Source: Brachynemurus nebulosus (lineage: Eukaryota; Arthropoda; Insecta; Neuroptera; Myrmeleontidae). From it: a stretch of 64,000 nucleotides of DNA. The translations under genes and the position numbers were made by a program. Under the pieces are notes generated by a model. The model saw only the letters and a program-made list of their open reading frames with translations. It made no database searches and had not been told where the DNA came from. How positions within the stretch are numbered: the stretch's first letter is position 1; every line of letters starts with the position of its first letter. Where the stretch lies: assembly GCA_035578155.1 (NCBI GenBank), contig JAPWDM010000064.1, positions 836,387 to 900,386 on the forward strand. Reading direction: 5' to 3'. This document shows positions 45,119 to 57,109 of the stretch, in pieces.

Positions 45119-47459
45119 TTAGTACAGAACTATCTCAAGAATTGAATAAATTTAGCTTCTTACAATGCAACAAATTATAAAACTGTCATTAATTGCAAAA
45201 CAATAGAACGTTTTCTTGCAAGTATAATTATAAAGTAATTTTGTTTTTCTATACTTTTATTAAACAACGATTTGTAATGCAGTGTTTACCTCCTGAAGAA
45301 TAAAAGAAATATACAACAATATCTACATAAAATACTAAATAAAACTTTACCTAGAGAAGTACAAAATATTTAAAATGCAGAATAATATGAAATAAAACAC
45401 ATAATTGTATATTTTGAGTTAGTACATAGGTATTTCATTATTTTTATTTCAAAATAATATAAGACATCTTTAATAGTGTATATAAAGTTATTTTTAATTC
45501 CTTTTGTTTCACTCTTCAAAAGTACAGATTAATCTAAACTAGTTGCAGCATCATGAAAATATATTTTTCTCTGTTTATTTATTTATTTAATTTTAAAGCA
45601 GTTTTGCAGAATATTTAATTTTCGAGTAATTCTGCAAAAAAACTTATTGAAGTAAATTTTAATGCCAGGATAGCTTAACAATAACATCGGTTTCGGCTGC
45701 CAAACTAACCTTCGGTCGGAGATTAATGCTCACTATTTCTGTGCTCACTATTTCTACTTCACTATTTTTTTTCTATTAGGTAATACATTTTAATTCATAG
45801 TTAATGGTACCGCTCGTAAAAAATTATAGTTATTTCAGTAAAAAATTATAGTTATTTCAGATATTTAAGAATATAAGCATTTATAACAACTTTTTCAACA
45901 TGATAAACGTTTCAGTTTCAAAACGGTAATGAAAATTAACAGTCTGCTAATGACATGTAGTGCTACAACATTTCTTTCTATTCTATTATTTTGTTAGTAT
46001 TACAATTAAATATGAACAGTCTGTATTTATGCATATGATGAACGATCGCTTTCATTAATGTCATCTGTACGACGATGAGAAGTGTATGAGTGACTAAAGT
46101 GCACAATGTGACTAATTTTCCACTGTAAATGAATGAGCCAGCCAGTGGTACATTTAACATCTGCTTGGCAACAGCAACCTCTCATCTAAAAATAATTAAA
46201 ATATGTAAATGAAAAGAGCAACGAGTAAATGAGTCTGAACGATACAGAAACTTTTACTGTAAATGGCTACAAAAAGTTGCTACAATAACAGACTATTCCT
46301 TTAATTGTTCACAATTCAATGTCTAGTCTTTACCAAAATCCATCTTCTTCTTAAGACGATTCTACACAATATAATTTATTTAATTGTGTTACTAGTTTCA
46401 AAAACTAAGAGAGAAAGTATTACTTAATTATTCGTATGATAATGAAAATCAAAAATTAATCATGTCTAAATTCAAAAGATGGAAAATCAGCACAAAAGTA
46501 ATGCCTACATAATTACAACTAAATATTGAAAAATGGGGTGGATTCAGTCATGTCCAAGGCATAGCGTTTTACATCAAATCATTATGATTTGTCATTTTTT
46601 CACTCCATGGTCTCTGCTTAACACTTTTTTTGGGAACTCCCATAATTGCTCGGTGCTGGACTTTGGGCACATTTTGTATTTACCTTGCTTCACTCATAAT
46701 ATGCCAAAATTCGTGTAAAATCTTAATTTTTTAATTCTGTGAATTGACAACATGTTGGTAGTCACGATTGAAGTTACTATTGCTTAAAGATACCTTGATC
46801 AATATTTTAGTGTTAGTCAAAGTGTTCGTTAGATACACGATCCTGAAGTATTAGTTCCTACAAAATATCGTTTCTGGCCCCTATACAAAGACGTAATAAT
46901 TTGTTGTTTATTAGTTATTCATAAAAGTTTACAAAACAACTAGAGTATGGACAGTAAACAGTTATATGGAGAGTATAACAAAATAAATATCAACGTACAT
47001 AATACTGAGAACAGAGCTGGAAGTTTGGTTTTCATTTTAATACAAAAAATTTGAAAATATTTTAGTAAAGCTTACTTTGTAAATTTGCTAATTCTATATT
47101 TGTGTTATACCAGTTTTGCGCTATTTAAAAATCAAAAAGTAACTATCAAAAATCTATTACAATTACTACAGAAATATTTATTTTCTTAGAGAGGGAGTAA
47201 ATCCGACCACCCTTTACGTTCACGATATAAATTCAAACAAAATTTACTCATTTATTGTCAACAATCAAGTTGAGTACAGTAAAGTATGTTTAACAGAAAG
47301 TTATGCATATATTACTATGTATGCTATTCGGTATAGGTCAAATTAATTGGAAATGGTCTGACGTTATCAGAAAAATGCAACAAATGAAACAAAAATAGAC
47401 GAACCTAATTTTTTGTCTCTTTTCTTTTTTGTTATTTTTATATTAAAGTCAGTAGGGTA
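45119..47459. other. AT-rich intergenic DNA, no gene seen
   Basis: Nothing recognised apart from a 22-bp tandem duplication (GTAAAAAATTATAGTTATTTCA) at about 45818-45860. Short frames are not protein-like. Confidence 0.45.
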
Positions 47460-47590
47460 AAAGCTATACTCGAACTTGATTCAATACTCGAACAGTTTTG
47501 AATTTTATCTATTAATGAAGTTATTTCTGAAAAAACCGATAAATATCGAAACTGTTCGAATATTGAATCGCGTTCGAGTATAGGGGCTCT
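47460..47590. repeat. ~125-bp inverted-repeat hairpin
   Basis: CTATACTCGAACTTGATTCAATACTCGAACAGTTTTGA (47466 onward; two 19-mers in a row) pairs with TCGAAACTGTTCGAATATTG…CGTTCGAGTATAGG (to about 47584). About 33 of 38 positions pair, with a ~45-nt loop. Likely a mini fold-back element; a hairpin RNA is possible only if transcribed. Confidence 0.65.
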
Positions 47591-48204
47591 TTTTTTGGAG
47601 TAACTTAAGATTGTATGTCAAATTTTGCTACATAAATATTAATTACGTTAGACAATTTTTAGTTGATTTAATCTATACACAGTGCTATAATTAAGGCAGT
47701 GCAATTACTAAAAAGCTGATAAGAATTGTACTTATCAATGTGTTTAAGCAATTTTTTTTTCACTAAAAGCTTTATGTGCTCGTTGATTTAAAGGTCGCTA
47801 GTTCTAGTAATATTGTTGATGAAATTTCCCACATACGCTAGTTGCAAAACTCGATAGCTACAAGGTATTTTGTCAGCGAAGGACCACCAATGTACCAAGG
47901 TATTTTGTTGATGGGGAAAAATAACACAAATGTTTAATGCTGATTACTATTATTATAATTTACTTTGTTACTGTCCATACATTATCATATTACAAACCAT
48001 AGCATATAATAACAATATTCAATATACACCAATACAGCGGTCAAAAATTGATGAAAATAAGCGTCGAACTAATTTGGTGGTCTTTGCTCACCTAATTGAT
48101 TGAATCACAATAACATCACGCCACGTGCAAAACCCGGTCGGTTCGGGTAGCATAGCAGATATATAGCACTTGGTGGCTAGCTGCGTAAATGTGTACATAT
48201 AGGC
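47591..48204. other. AT-rich DNA, no gene seen
   Basis: Nothing recognised before the BEL/Pao remnant. Confidence 0.4.
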
Positions 48205-48408
48205 GTTTTTTTGCTTTTATGGTAACTGGAGTTACTAAGCCTAAATGACCAAAGATTTTAGAAATGTGGAATAAAACTGATGTGTCACTTGCTGATGACA
48301 TGACATCTGGGATAGATAAAGATAATTGATCTTTTGTAGGGGACCAAATCAATCTGACGGTCTTGATAGCCTGGACTTCCTCAAAGGATTGGTTATCGGT
48401 AACTAAAG

Positions 48409-48410
<2 letters not shown>
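48205..48410 (-). pseudogene. BEL/Pao retrotransposon pol remnant (A17-type region)
   Basis: The minus-strand frame reads LIWSPTKDQLSLSIPD and, 20 residues on, HISKIFGHLGLVTPVTIKAK. A W-x-P-x-x-D block followed by I-x-K-I-F-x-x-L-G-L-x-x-P-V-T-I-x-A-K is the pattern of the segment after the RT in BEL/Pao polyproteins (Peptidase_A17 family). Only about 65 residues match; the frame then departs from the family near 48205. Its other end meets the (ATA)n tract at 48411, so the fragment was probably the landing site or neighbour of the first Dong-like element. A very partial fossil. Confidence 0.65.

Positions 48411-48490
<80 letters not shown>
48411..48490. repeat. (ATA)n tract preceding Dong-like copy 1
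   Basis: About 26 uninterrupted trinucleotide units. Confidence 0.97.
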
Positions 48491-51400
48491 CGCCCTGTGG
48501 GTGGGGGCTTCACTTTGCAGAATTTGCCCACAGTAAGTCCTGCTTGTCGTAAAAGGCGACTAAAAGGACACCCCATTAGGATGGTGAAAAAACAAAAAAA
48601 GCCTCGGAAAAATGCCGCTGCCGGTGGAGCGACCGGGCGCATCAGGGTCACCACTGAATGTGACAGCTTAGATCGCGGTGACGACAGGCTGGGTTCTAGG
48701 CAGCCACCTGTCAGCTGTAACAACACCTTCAGCCAAAATGCTACTGCCCTACTTACGGAGCCCCCAACACCTTTGGCTCAGCCGACTTTAAGTGTTTCCT
48801 CAGAGCATCCTTTGGGGACCACTAAAGCTGGTAAGAAGCGTGTGCGTATGCAATGGACAGATGAACTGAATGAATTCATCGTACGCACATACTTCAAAGT
48901 TACTAGACTTGAAACGGACAAAACTGGTTACCGTACAAAATTACATCAAGAGTTCGCGCACAGCTACCCTCACCTAAGTCGCGTTACTGAACAGAGACTG
49001 GCAGACCAAAAACGTGTCATTTTTACCAATAACCTCATCCCTGCCTCCCTCATAAACACCATTAAAACACAAGTCGCACATCAATTTGCTCAAAATGAAG
49101 AAAGTCAGGACGACGGCCCACCAGAAATGGAGAGCCCCACACAAAACGACACTCAACAACTTGTCGAGAATGAGCCTGACCACCATGAGACAGCAGTAAA
49201 TGACACCCTACTGCAAAAGATCGAACTGGAATTTAACACAGCGCTTACTGAATTTGAAGGGACGGACCCCACACATAGGTACTTGTTGCCTAAACAACAC
49301 ACCTCACGTAGATTGGCTGAGATCGTTGAGATATTGAACAATACAATACTGCAAACACTTAGAAACATGTGACAATTTTATCGAGTTACACACAGCTATC
49401 TATTGTGGAGCCGTTGCAGCTATACGTTGTAACGGGTCCGATGTAACACCACCTGTAGCGCACAACTCGAAGGAACACAAAACTCCTGCCTGGGAAACAC
49501 GATTGAATAAACGCATCAGCAACATCCGATGCAACCTCGGCAGGATCACCCAATACCAACAGGGTACGAGGTCCAAACGGCTCAAGAAATACATACACGA
49601 CATATTACACAAACACACAGTACACACACAATACGAGGAACCCAATAAAACACTCACAGAGATCAGAGATACGCTTCACCAAAAATTAACAGCACTAGCG
49701 AAGCGCTTACGAAGATATAAGACCAGTACTGAACGCAGACGACAAAACCAAGCGTTCAGCAGAAACGAGAGACGGTTTTATCAGTCTCTAACGAACACGG
49801 TAACTGACAGTAATGGTCTACCGGAGAAGAACGCACTCCATAGTTTCTGGGCGAATATATGGTCCAACACCATTGACCATAATGACAAAGCCAGCTGGAT
49901 CGATACAGAGTACAGGAATAACGAACATCTTCCGGAGATGCTCTATACGGACATTACTACAGAGGACGTCTCCAGAGCTTTACAGAGATCGCATAACTGG
50001 AAGGCACCTGGCATCGACAACATACAAAACTACTGGCTCAAACACTTTACATCAACACACAAGTATCTCGCTGAACACTTTACACTATTTATAAAAACAC
50101 CAAACCTGACACCGAAGTTCCTAACGCAGGGTATCACATACATGAAATCTAAAAACAGTGATACAAAAAATCCTGCGAATTATAGGCCTATCACCTGCTT
50201 GCCTACAGTGTATAAGATTTTGACGTCCTGTCTGGCAGAAAAGATCAATGAGCATTGTCAGATTAACACCATACTGACAGAAGAACAAAAGGGATGTCGA
50301 AAGAGGTCACAAGGCTGCAAAGAGCAGCTTCTGATTGACTCCGTAGTACTGGAACAAGCGAAAGGGAGAAAACGTAACCTGTACACAGCGTTTATTGATT
50401 ATAAAAAGGCATTTGATTCGGTCCCGCACTCCTGGTTGCGGAGAGTATTGGAGCTGTACAAAATACACCCAAGTATCGTGAACTTCCTTGGAACGATCAT
50501 GTCCGACTGGCGAACGACCTTACATTTGAGTATTGGTAATGAAAAAACAACAAGCGACCTTATTCAAGTAAGACGCGGCATATTCCAAGGCGACTCATTG
50601 AGTCCATTATGGTTTTGTCTCGCAATGAATCCACTTTCTCGCCTGTTAAATGAAACCAAATACGGTTACAATGTAGGTACGCAAACGAATTCGCGCCATA
50701 CCATTTCATATCTAATGTACATGGATGATATTAAGATCTATGCAGCTACTAAACATCAATTACAGCAGCTGCTGGGACTTTCCAACGAGGTTTCGCGAGA
50801 CCTCTGTATGGAGTTCGGAATCGATAAATGTCGAACACAATGTCGTTCTGGAGGAAAACGAGATGCGGTCGCATTCGAACTCGAACCAGAGTCTGTTATG
50901 CAGCCCATGGACGAGGGAGAGTCGTACCGGTATCTCGGATTCAATCAGGACGAACGTATAGATCACAGCGCTGTAAAACAACACCTGATGCAGCAATACC
51001 TAACGCGTGTACAGAGATTACTGAGCACCCACCTTGATGGAAAAAAAACCATCAAAGCAATTAACACCTACGCAGTTCCGGTGCTAACATACTCATTTGG
51101 GGTAATCAAATGGACGCCTACGGACTTGACAAACATCGAGATCAAGACCCGCGTCCTTATGACCAAATACAGAATTCATCATCCCAAAGCAGCGATAGAA
51201 CGATTGACGCTGCCAAGAGCCGAAGGGGGTCGAGGTCTTATAGACATAAGGAACACGCATAATAAACAGGTTCATAACTTGCGAGAATACTTTTACACCA
51301 AAACACACACATCACACTTACACAATGTAATAATCCAAGCCGACAAGGCATACACACCATTAAACCTCTCACACACAGAAATGCCAGATAGTTTTTGCCG

Positions 51401-52973
51401 TTTGGTCACGAAGGAGGACAAAATTCAGCAATGGATTCGGAAGCCTTTACATGGGAGACATCCACATGATCTTAATCAGAGTAACGTCGACAAAGCAGCG
51501 TCGCACGCCTGGTTGAGTCAAGGAAGTCTTTTCCCGGAGACTGAAGGATTCATGCTAGCTATACAAGATCAAGTAATTCATACAAAGAATTACTCAAAAT
51601 ACATACTTCGTGACTCGTCAATAACATCTGACTCATGCCGGAGATGCCATTCCAAACCTGAAACGATCCAACACATCACAGCTGCCTGTACTCAGCTCGC
51701 TCAGTCCGAATACAAACACCGTCACGACCAGGTTGGCAAAATCATATACCAGAAACTAGCGGTCAAGCACCACCTTATAACCGATAAAACACCTTACTAC
51801 AAGCTCACACCAAAAGTAGTAGCGGAGAATGACTCCTGTAGACTTTACTGGGATCGGTCGATTATTACAGATAAGACCAATCATAATCGACCAGATATCA
51901 CCTTCGTAATGAAAAACACTAAGACAACCTATCTGATCGATATTGCGGTTCCAAATACACACAACTTACAAAAAACACACGCAGTTAAATTGGATAAATA
52001 CACTGACCTCGCAGCCGAAATAAAACAACAATGGCGAATGGAACATGTCCACATCGTTCCAATAGTGCTCAGTGCCACCGGGGTCATTCCACACACACTA
52101 CATAATAGTTTGAGCCTCTTGGGTCTCCCAAAATACACATATGTCACTATGCAAAAGGCAGTGATCATAAACACGTGTCGTATAGTACGGAAGTTCCTCA
52201 GTAATACAAATCCGACTGCGATATGTGAAAGCACAAGACCTGCTTCTACTCCATCTGAGCCATCTACAGTGAGCGAACAATACACTGACACTCATCCTAC
52301 TGACACACAACACACATACATAAACACACAATACACTAACACTGAAAGACAAACACTTAACACACATACAGATCCAGATTCGTCTGATGGAGAGGGGGGA
52401 TCGAACAACTGCCGCACTGTCACTGTTACCGCTCTGGTGCACAATCCTCCCCAATTCAATAACACACAAGGTCCGTCAACCTCTGTACCATCTAAACGCG
52501 CAGTTCCAGGAACACCCGATCTTAATGAGCAATTTGATGAACCAGAAAACATCTACACCAAGAAACGTAAAATAGAAAGACACATCCACACACATACACA
52601 AACACACACACAAACACAAACAGTCCTTTCCCTTCCCTCTGTCCCTACTCCTACCTACCATCTGAGGACACGAAAACGAACTAGGCTTTCACAGCCCTCT
52701 GTCATTGAGCCAACATCTACGCTCCCACAAAAGTCTCGTCGTACGAACCAGTATACACCAAAATAGACGCATAACACCTCGTTTCAAGCAACAACAACAA
52801 CAATATAAGGAGTGATGTGACAAACCCGTCCGTGAATGTACTACGGTACTTTTACGGATTGGTTTGGCACATTACCCTTCCACAGAGCCTAATACCTTGC
52901 ATAATGCCGGTATAGGTGAATGTTACCCAGTACTGTCCTACTGAGTAGTGAGCGCCAGGTTGGCGTAAAAGTC
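48491..52973 (+). mobile_element. R4/Dong-like non-LTR retrotransposon, copy 1
   Basis: A complete-looking element inserted in (TAA)n: it starts with ACGCCCTGTGGGTGGGGGC directly after the microsatellite and ends GGCGTAAAAGTC followed by (AAT)n. It encodes RT plus a C-terminal restriction-like endonuclease, split by one frameshift. Dong of Bombyx is known to insert in TAA repeats, and R4-clade elements share this RT plus restriction-like-endonuclease architecture. GC content is clearly above the surroundings. The 3' UTR (52767-52973) is non-coding. Confidence 0.88.
48497..52766 (+). pseudogene. Dong-like RT/endonuclease ORF, copy 1, one frameshift
   Basis: Part one (48497-49372; first ATG 48581) has a basic N-terminus and a conserved MQWTDELNEFIVRTYF…YPHLSRVTEQRLADQ domain, possibly Myb-like and DNA-binding. 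Part two is open from 49338 to 52766 in the next frame; its upstream residues (ETCDNFIELHTAIYCGAVAA) align with the region of copy 2 that continues the domain, so a single +1-type indel around 49350-49372 splits one protein. Numbering part two from 49503: RT catalytic D305 in KAFDSVPHSW, GIFQGDSLSPLWF near 360, YMDD 406-409, CCHC knuckle C712-C715-H724-C729, and the endonuclease PD (797-798) with D813 and a downstream KLDKY. The tail after about 930 is Thr/His/Pro-rich. Confidence 0.88.

Positions 52974-53027
<54 letters not shown>
52974..53027. repeat. (AAT)n tract between Dong-like copies 1 and 2
   Basis: About 18 units, uninterrupted. It is both the 3' tail of copy 1 and the 5' flank of copy 2. 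Confidence 0.97.
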
Positions 53028-56000
53028 CCCCCAGGGGCTTGTTGTAACACCCGGTTGCTTCGGTAGTCGGTTGCTACGACAATTCGGGAAGTAGCGCTCC
53101 CGGGTCCCCGAGCTAAGGCCAGGTACTTTCTGGTACCTGGTGCGTGGAGTCAACCAGCGCTAAATGGTGGTCTCTGTTAACGGGCTAACTACCCCTAACA
53201 GGTTTTCTACTAGTTCCAGACGGTAAAAGAACTAGGAAGGCTGGTCGTGCTGCGGGTCTCTCGGGTGGGCCCGCTAATAAAGGCGGAACCAGTCAAAATT
53301 CATCTTCTCGTCTCGTGCGCCTGGAGTGGACGGACAGCTTGAGGAGAGATTTGCTCACGTGCCGCACACAAAGTGAGCCAAATAAGAGAGGGTACATGGC
53401 AAGGATGCACGCCATATGGTGCCAGATGCATCCCGAACACTCTAATTTAACGCCACAAAATCTGCGTGACCATGTAGCCCGAATTATAAAATTAAACATA
53501 CCTACCGGACATGACGATAATCGAGAAGCTCGCGAAGAAGCTAGGGTTGCTGAAACTGCAGTGGTGGAAGTTGAACAGGATTCTGCGGTCAACGGTGAGA
53601 GCTCGACCAATAACATCATAGAGCGGGATCAACCGGTAACTTTCGGTGGCAGCGTAGTTACTGAGGCACAGACGGACTTGTTAAATCAAGCCAACACAAA
53701 TACTGTGCTAGAGTCTAACACCAGAACAAGTTCAACTCCCACACAGAATGATGCCGATCTAAATAAATCCCTTTCTGTCTCAGACAATTTAAGAAAACAA
53801 TTTCGCGATCTTCTCGATACCGATTTAAACTTTGACAAACGACCACGTCCCAAATATAGACGGACGTATGTAAAGGGCGAACAACTGACCCTACTAAACG
53901 AAATTTTGGACGATCATTTATCCCCATCCAGTGATCTCACCGACGTCGACAACGCAGTATATGCAGCGATGCGTGTCCTGACCCCATGTTCTAAGCAGGA
54001 AAAGACTGCAGAGGAGAAGGCACGTATTCGTCTTAAACAAATTGACACCAAGGTGAGGGCACTACGACAGCTGGTATCGCGTATCCAATGTGTGATAGAA
54101 TATGTTCAGACCAACAGGCGTTTTACGCGAAAGGTACGGGCTTTTGCCAGAGAACTAAGGTACCGCTATCACACGATAAATTTGGGCAATCTGTTGACCA
54201 TCAAACAGACACATTTGGATAAGATACGCGCATTGGCCCTGGCCAAGAAGAAAGTAGCCCGGCGTGAACGGTGTATTCGGGAAAATAAGATCTTTAACTC
54301 GAACCCTTCACGCCTGTTCGCATCTAAAAGCCCTGTTGTGGAGCAACCACCGACGGTCGACGCAATAGAAGATTATTGGCGGGGGATATATGAGACGACT
54401 AATGAGACTGACTTGGACTGTATTCCCATCAGCCAGTTTAGATGGTACTGCAAACAACAGCTTGGCAAAGTGCCATCTCATACCATTATAACATCTGTTG
54501 ATAAAGAGGAAGTCGAACTTGCTTTCAAAGGCAAGAAGAACTATTCGGCTCCGGGCATTGATGGAATAACGAATTTTTGGTGGAAGAAGCTCACTAGTAC
54601 CCACCACCACCTTGCCCGTATATTTTCAAATTGGTTATTTAACTGTGAGCCAATACCATCGTGGCTCGCTGAGGGAAGAACGGTCCTAATACCGAAAAAA
54701 GGAGACTTATCACAACCACAGAACTACAGACCGATAACGTGCCTGAACACTGTGTATAAAGCGTTCACTTCCATTCTATACGAACGCATCTTGAAGGCGA
54801 TTGAACCAGTGTGGAGTTCGATCTATGAACAACGAGGTTCAAAAAGAGGAATGTCGGGTTGCAAAGACAACTTGCTGGTCGACAGATGTATCTGTCAGGA
54901 CGCTAGACAGCACAAACGCAACCTGAGCATGGCCTGGGTGGACTATCGAAAAGCATTTGACACAACGTCGCATGAGCTCATTATCTATTTGCTCCATTGT
55001 CTGCGAGTCCACCCCGACATTATTAAATGTATTGAACACCTGTTGCCGCTCTGGAAAACAAGGTTCACAATAACATCCGGTGAACACGTTGTGTCAACGG
55101 AGTTGGTGACATACAAACGAGGCGTATACCAAGGAGACAGCCTCAGCCCACTTTTGTTTTGCATCTCGTTGTTGCCCCTGTCAATCAGCCTGAGAAAGGA
55201 ACCCGGGTACTTGTGTGGCCCGGTAGGAAATCGCGAGCATAAAGTCACACATTTATTTTATATGGATGACTTAAAACTGTATGCCTCGTCGGAGAGTGAT
55301 CTCAACTGCGCTCTAAAATTAACACACAAATACACGCACGCGATCGGTATGGAGTTCGGACTGGACAAATGCGCGGTGGTGCACTGTAAGCATGGTGTAG
55401 TTCCGAATTTTGATTCACACGCCCAATTAGTGGATGGAAGCATCATAGAACATCTCGATGAAGGAGCGACCTATAAGTACCTTGGTGTTGGCGAAAGTCA
55501 CATCCAGGACGTGAAGAACATGAAGGCCGCCTTAAGTAGTAGATATAAGCGCCTTCTCCGACAAATTTGGAGTTCCGAATTGTCGGCGAAGAATAAAACC
55601 AGCGCTACAAATATGTTAGCCATACCCATCCTATTATATACTTTTGGCTCAATTAAGTGGAATGTGAATGAATTGGAGGAACTAGACCGAGACACGCGAA
55701 AAATAATGAACATCAATCGTAGTTTGCACCCACGCGCATCGACACAACGACTTTACCTCCCACGAGACCTAGGGGGTAGGGGGCTCCTGTCAGTCGAACG
55801 TTTACATGACCGTATAGTCTTAGGTACAGCTTGTCGTGTACTTAACAGTTCAGACCCGCTATTGCAACTCGTCAGGGATCACGAGCTTGCTGGCGTAGGC
55901 GCATTTTTATTCACAGCAGCGCAACGTGCCGCCGATATCTTGGGCTTAGCCTTCGATCCGCGTAATCGCGACGGTGATGATAACATTCTTTCACTATCAC

Positions 56001-57109
56001 AGTCGCGCCAAAAGTCGGCAATCAAGAGAGCCGAGCAACAACATCTGCTCAATCAGCATCGCGACAAAGTTCACCAGGGTATGTTCTACCGTCATCTTGA
56101 CAACCTTGGCCTTTCGAGCGAACTCACTTGGGCTTTCTTGAGAGCTAATGGACTTAAATCGGAAACGGAGGGCTTTATCATGGCAGCTCAAGATGGAGTG
56201 TGGAATACCTTAACACACCAAAAATATGTGATGGGTAATAAAGGGGTTTCGAATACCTCGTGTCGGGCATGCAAAGCATACCCGGAAACCTTAATGCACC
56301 TGACTTCAGGTTGTTCTTATTATGCTAAATCCACCTATATCCATCGCCATAATGCAGCGTTGCGTGTGCTCTACTTTTATCTTCGTCATCATTACGAAGT
56401 TGACAAAACACCAGTCTTGCCCTACGATCCTGCGGAAGTAGAATCCTTTGTTGCCAACCAAAAGTGCAAGATCTTTTGGAATATGCCGGTTGCAACTACC
56501 AGGCAATTGACCGCTAATAAGCCTGATGTTGTGCTCCAAGATTTAACGTCTCAGACTATGTATGTTATCGAGTTCTCTGCTCCGGCGGAAACTAACATAG
56601 TCGAAAAGGAGGAGCAAAAAAGGATTAAATATCAAGATCTAATACACGAGCTGCGACAACTGTACCCGGGCTATACGGTCCGCTTGGTCGTACTTATAAT
56701 CGGATGTCTGGGGGGTATGCATAACTCCTTTGTGCGCAATCTTAACATCATTCCAGCTTGTAGATCTCACGCCAACATGTTAGCGGCGTCAATGCAAAAA
56801 GCAGTTATCATCGGGACGCTCCGCACGCTTCGGTCGCACGAGACGACTTTTTCCGGGAGTTCATGAACACCTTTGAACCCCATGCCCCGTTTAGAGCGGG
56901 TCCTCGAACATCCATTGGACCTGCCCTCGAATCTCCCACTGTTATGGTTTCGCAGCGAGGTTCGGGGATTTATTAGGTAGGGAAGACCAGGAAGGGGATG
57001 CTGTATGACGGACATTACGTACCTGACCTAGAAGTACCTGACCTGGTACGCTGCACGGACACTTTTTCCTCCGCCTGGGGGTTTTTGAAGTGCAGTCGCG
57101 ATATTTACG

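Noticed and set aside
48403..48726. Poly-leucine protein on the minus strand
   Set aside because: It is the reverse translation of the (ATA)n tract and the 5' end of the Dong-like element.
51929..52661. Several overlapping minus-strand ORFs across the Dong-like 3' coding region
   Set aside because: They are antisense shadows of the 1,087-codon ORF, Cys/Val-rich because of CACACA-rich sense codons.
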